A DNA stretch of 25,361 nucleotides from a virus: positions 1-25,361 of IMG/VR virus record IMGVR_UViG_3300017781_001984; one strand, 5' to 3'. Both the position numbers and the translations under genes were made by a program. The notes under the pieces are model-generated. The model worked only from the letters and a program-made list of their open reading frames with translations. It did not search any database and was not told the origin of the DNA. Within the stretch, counting starts at the first letter, position 1. The number at the start of each line of letters is the position of its first letter. This document shows positions 22,161-25,361 of the stretch, piece after piece.

Positions 22161-24061
22161 TATGTTATATCTCCCCAATCATTTTGAATATCTACGTCAA
22201 TTTTAGAAGGAACTTTGAGTGCAATACCCGTCTCCATAATCTCTTTAATCTTGTCGGTTTGCTCTTGATTTTCTATGTTAAAACATAGCTCATCGTGTAC
22301 CGTAAGCATAGGAGTAAGTCCCTCGTTGTAGCAATCGAGCATTGCTTTCTTAGTTTGATCTGCTGCTGAACCTTGAATCAATCTGTTTAACGCCTTGTAA
22401 GTAAACGCTCTTTTAATCAAAGGTCCGTATTCTTTTTGTGCCTCGTCATGTTGCAAAGGTTTTCCTGCACCAAACTTCTTTGGCTCCCACAATGGAAAGC
22501 GGCACTTGCGTCCAAGCAAAGTTCGTATCTGACCAAACTTAGATGCCTGCTGCATTGCAAGTTCTGCAAGAGATTTAACAAACGGAACTTTACTTTGATG
22601 ATTGTCCATCAGTTCCCTCGCATCTTCCTTTGAAATGTCTAACTGGTTGGCTAACTTACCCACACCCATGCCATACATAATCCCCAGGTTCACAGTTTTG
22701 GCTTGCTTACGATCAATGCCTGCTATGTCTGCTACCATCTGGTGCAGATCTACATCACCTGTATTAAATTCATCGACGATCTGATCCACCATGTCATGCC
22801 GATTGACCCCTCGAACCGAAGCTGCAAAGTGGACAAGGAGCCGTGGCTCTTGGCTTGAGTAGTCGAAAGATCCCCACTTGCATCCATCGTTAGGAACAAA
22901 AAGGCCACGGATCAGTTTCTTTATATCCTTATCTCTGGCAGGTATTTGCTGGAGATTCGGATTGGAGCTTGAGAACCGACCCGTGACAGTGCCACCCTCA
23001 TCGCGTCTCGTAGAGTGGAGTTCCGTATGGATACGTCCATTGTGCTCATGTCGAAGGATGCTGTCAATAAAAGTTGAGTCGGCTTTGTCAAATTCTCTGA
23101 GCTTGACAAGTGTCTTACATACATCAGATGGATGACTCGTTAGGAACTCTTTCGTAAAGCTTGGCGCACCCTTCTCGGTTCTTGGATACGGTATATCAAG
23201 CTTATCAAACATCTTTGCAATCGATGCCGACGCCCATATGTCTACGTCTAGTCCTGATTCTTTCTTGAGAAACTTTCGAAATGAATCATTTTTCTTCTTG
23301 ATTAGTTTCTTATTTACATCAGCTTTGTCCAGGTCAACCCTCACGCCTTGTGTTCGCATGTCCAACATGCACGGTATCAATCCTATCTCAAGGTGCCAGA
23401 TGTCCCACAACTCTTCCTTTTGTAGTATTGGTTTGAGTGCATCCCATAGTTTGAGTGTAGCGACGGCATCCTGTTCCGCATATGCACCCACATACTTGGG
23501 CGGTAGCTTCCACATCTCAGCCTTTGGATCTATGCCCCACTCTTTCGCAGCTGCCTGTAGGAGCTTCTCATCTTTCCGCTGAGAGATGTAATCCCTTGCC
23601 ATGGCATCCAACCCGAAAGACCACCTGTTCTCGTCTACAAGAGCCCCTGTGATCATCGTATCGACTATCTTACCCTCAATCTCAATGCCCTCGGCGCGTA
23701 ACCAACCTGCATCGTAGGTAGCATTGTGCATAATCACATTCATATCTGGCACGGACAATTGTTTCTTGAGCCATCGCAACGTGAACTTCGGATCTAGATT
23801 GTGCCCGTTTGAATGCCGGATAGGAAAGTACCCTTGGTATTCTCCTGCTGCTACGGCTATGCCTATGATGTATCCATCGTTCCGTGCCCACCCAGGGCCT
23901 AATGTTTTGATGTTTGGATCATAGGTTTCTAGATCAACTGCTATCTCCTTATAACCTGTGAGGTCTGGGAACTCTGGAGGTATGTTCCAGTCCACATCTA
24001 CTAGATCCATTTCACCTCGGATCTGGTAGTTTTGATCACTTCCGAATAGATTTTTTTGCAT
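22160..24061 (-). CDS. polA: Family A DNA polymerase with 3'-5' exonuclease
   Basis: The product has 633 residues. It has a DnaQ-like exonuclease domain with D43-L-E45 (ExoI), N113/D117 in MHNATYDAGWL (ExoII) and D198 in YAEQDAVAT (ExoIII), so proofreading residues look intact. The polymerase domain carries TVTGRFSSSNPNLQQIP (358-374), motif A FDYSSQEPR (399-407, Asp400), motif B RKQAKTVNLGIMYG (451-464) and motif C VHDE (588-591, Asp590). There is no 5'-nuclease domain, as is usual in phages. Motif B has Leu459 where E. coli Pol I has Phe762, a variant linked in the literature to phages with slower or temperate-like replication. The gene overlaps the DUF6378-type gene by 26 bases and is co-directional with the helicase, forming a replication module. 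Confidence 0.95.
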   Translation of the reverse strand: MQKNLFGSDQNYQIRGEMDLVDVDWNIPPEFPDLTGYKEIAVDLETYDPNIKTLGPGWARNDGYIIGIAVAAGEYQGYFPIRHSNGHNLDPKFTLRWLKKQLSVPDMNVIMHNATYDAGWLRAEGIEIEGKIVDTMITGALVDENRWSFGLDAMARDYISQRKDEKLLQAAAKEWGIDPKAEMWKLPPKYVGAYAEQDAVATLKLWDALKPILQKEELWDIWHLEIGLIPCMLDMRTQGVRVDLDKADVNKKLIKKKNDSFRKFLKKESGLDVDIWASASIAKMFDKLDIPYPRTEKGAPSFTKEFLTSHPSDVCKTLVKLREFDKADSTFIDSILRHEHNGRIHTELHSTRRDEGGTVTGRFSSSNPNLQQIPARDKDIKKLIRGLFVPNDGCKWGSFDYSSQEPRLLVHFAASVRGVNRHDMVDQIVDEFNTGDVDLHQMVADIAGIDRKQAKTVNLGIMYGMGVGKLANQLDISKEDARELMDNHQSKVPFVKSLAELAMQQASKFGQIRTLLGRKCRFPLWEPKKFGAGKPLQHDEAQKEYGPLIKRAFTYKALNRLIQGSAADQTKKAMLDCYNEGLTPMLTVHDELCFNIENQEQTDKIKEIMETGIALKVPSKIDVDIQNDWGDIT

Positions 24062-24371
24062 CTTTTATCATCTCCTCAATGCTTCGCTCGTCTCTTGTTA
24101 CGAACTCTGCACCTAATGCTGTATATCCTGCCTTATCAATCCACGAATCCTCGTGGTCTATAGTCTCAAGTAGTCTGCTTGTTTTAACCCAGTCCATCAT
24201 CAACGCGACGTGAGCTGCGGTTAGGTATCCGTGGGATCTTAACGCCCCACTTATGATTATGTTCCATCCCTCTGCAATGCGGTCATGGTTTTCGAAAGCG
24301 TCCCCGTAATCTTTTGCACGAGGTCCGTTAACTAATTTTTCTGCTGCTTCTAGTAGTTCTTTTCTGTTCAT
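24036..24371 (-). CDS. DUF6378-type phage protein
   Basis: The product has 111 residues. It carries the pattern PRAKDYGDAFENHDRIAEGWN at its N-terminus (about 17-37), followed by AAHVALMMDWVKTSRLLE (57-74) and DSWIDKAGYTALGAEF (80-95), which is typical of the DUF6378 family found in many phages. Function of the family is unknown to me, although the helical His/Glu/Asp-bearing pattern recalls MazG-like or related metal-dependent nucleotide pyrophosphatases. The ATG overlaps the helicase stop by four bases, and the end overlaps the polymerase start by 26 bases. Co-transcription with replication genes would suit a nucleotide-pool or replication accessory role. Confidence 0.8.
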   Translation of the reverse strand: MNRKELLEAAEKLVNGPRAKDYGDAFENHDRIAEGWNIIISGALRSHGYLTAAHVALMMDWVKTSRLLETIDHEDSWIDKAGYTALGAEFVTRDERSIEEMIKDAKKSIRK

Positions 24372-25361
24372 AACATGTACCTGTATTTGTTTCCTGTTAA
24401 AACGATATAGAGATTGTGTCGTGCTCTTGTTACGCCGACATAAAATGCCCGATGCTCATCATCTGGGTGGTCACTGTTCACACATGCAGCGGTGGACTTA
24501 TCCAACACTACACAGTTGTCATCCTCTCCACCCTTCATTGCATGAAACGTTGAGACTTTGATACGGGGTTTAGAAGTTAGATCCTCACCTCTACGATAGA
24601 TTGCTTCGATGTAATCTCGTTCCTTGTAACTTACTTTTAATATATCATATGCCGCGTGACTTGCATCTCGGAGCAAACCAAACTCATCCAGAAGTGTATC
24701 CATGTCTACTTCATCCTCGGCACTCAAGACCTCCAATAGTTTTGAGGCACCTCGTTTAACAACGGCATCTTCCCCTTGCTTGGGTACAGCAGCGTAAAGT
24801 CTTTTGATCCGTTCTGTATTGATCTTCTTACCTTGGCACAGATCATCCCATGTCATCATGTTCTCAACCAGTTTCTCTGAGATGCTAGGTCTGCCCTTGA
24901 TAGAATATTTAAACCCAGAGTTTCGCAGAAAAGAAGCAACGTCCCTGACATATCTGTTTGTTCTTGTCATGATTGTCCAAGACCCTTCATTCAAAGGGAT
25001 CTGATCTATGTAATATACATACTCAACAGTGCCCAGTTCATCACGGGGATCAAACTTCTTTTCAATACGCCCATCGATGCGGTTGGCTATATTAGCTGCC
25101 AGTTCATGGACACGTCTTGGTATACGGTACGACTGCGTTAGGTACTCAACATTATTAGAGCTTTGAATAAACAAGTCTACATTAACACCAGTCCAACGAT
25201 GTACAGCTTGGTCATCATCTCCTGCAATAATTATCTTACCTGCACACTCAGACATACCCTTAACCATCTCCCATTGTAACGGTGTGAAGTCTTGTGCCTC
25301 ATCCACAAACAAGTAGTCTAGGTTTGGATACTCACCCAGTTCAATGTATCGTTCAATCATA
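24368..25361 (-). CDS. SF1 UvrD/Rep-type DNA helicase (5' end beyond window)
   Basis: The last 330 residues of a superfamily 1 helicase are visible; the gene continues past the right edge, where the Walker A motif must lie. Numbering from the first in-window Met: motif II DEAQD at 20-24, motif III AGDDDQAVHRWTG at 46-58, motif IV-like YLTQSYRIP at 73-81, a TRTNR segment at 132-136, motif V-like STFHAMKGGED at 270-280, and motif VI FYVGVTRARHN at 306-316. The whole is a UvrD/PcrA/Rep-like 3'-5' helicase type. It is co-directional with the polymerase and likely unwinds DNA in replication or repair. The ATG near 25358-25360 is probably internal, not the true start. Confidence 0.9.
   Translation of the reverse strand, partial: MIERYIELGEYPNLDYLFVDEAQDFTPLQWEMVKGMSECAGKIIIAGDDDQAVHRWTGVNVDLFIQSSNNVEYLTQSYRIPRRVHELAANIANRIDGRIEKKFDPRDELGTVEYVYYIDQIPLNEGSWTIMTRTNRYVRDVASFLRNSGFKYSIKGRPSISEKLVENMMTWDDLCQGKKINTERIKRLYAAVPKQGEDAVVKRGASKLLEVLSAEDEVDMDTLLDEFGLLRDASHAAYDILKVSYKERDYIEAIYRRGEDLTSKPRIKVSTFHAMKGGEDDNCVVLDKSTAACVNSDHPDDEHRAFYVGVTRARHNLYIVLTGNKYRYML

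Noticed and set aside
22161-22178. An upstream TTG start for the 69-residue minus-strand gene
   Set aside because: The ATG at 22160 overlaps the polymerase stop by one base as in other gene pairs here and has a GGGGAG upstream.
1-25361. CRISPR arrays, tRNA genes, insertion sequences or an integrase attachment site
   Set aside because: No gap between genes exceeds about 25 bases, the repeats seen are in-frame protein repeats without unique spacers, and no transposase or integrase motif was found.

Overview
The window is a 25.4-kb piece of a tailed double-stranded DNA phage (Caudoviricetes). It is most likely a marine podovirus-type phage of a Gram-negative host. The evidence is a virion module with an adaptor-like protein, a nozzle/hub-like protein, tail fibres and a run of large internal (ejection) proteins, next to a replication module with a family A DNA polymerase and an SF1 helicase. 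The host assignment is inference: the DNA is fairly AT-rich, several small proteins resemble ones I associate with uncultured marine phages, and the heptose genes imply a host with an LPS-like surface. No terminase, portal, capsid, integrase, tRNA or rRNA is visible.

Layout. Positions 2-21970 are one continuous plus-strand series of 23 genes. Gaps are at most 23 bases, and many genes overlap by 1 or 4 bases, so the region looks like one polycistronic late operon. The order is: (i) 2-7111, adaptor and tail proteins, including a cupredoxin-like virion protein, a VTGLxATxxVGS repeat protein, a tail fibre and a 14-repeat RCC1 propeller protein; (ii) 7108-10987, a sugar cassette; (iii) 10988-13444, a nozzle/hub-like protein and two small proteins, one a zinc ribbon; (iv) 13441-21970, four internal/ejection proteins, the last of 1378 residues. 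Positions 21951-25361 are on the minus strand: a small ORF, PolA, a DUF6378-type protein and a UvrD-like helicase that runs off the window edge. The two transcription units converge and overlap by 20 bases, with no room for a conventional terminator.

The main result is the sugar cassette. In 3.9 kb it encodes a TPR/GT9-type glycosyltransferase, a stand-alone HldE-type nucleotidyltransferase domain, a cupin resembling type II mannose-6-phosphate isomerase, a stand-alone HldE-type PfkB kinase, a minimal HAD phosphatase and an HldD-type ADP-heptose 6-epimerase. Together these look like a compact ADP-L-glycero-beta-D-manno-heptose pathway plus a transferase. The one classical step not visible is the sedoheptulose-7-phosphate isomerase GmhA, and I propose the cupin may fill it. 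The glycosyltransferase gene overlaps the RCC1 tail-protein gene by four bases, so the phage may glycosylate its own receptor-binding structure or alter the host LPS. Other points are an amicyanin-like set of copper ligands in a virion protein and a Leu at the PolA position equivalent to E. coli Phe762.

There is no stretch over about 25 bases without a gene, so no long non-coding region needs describing.
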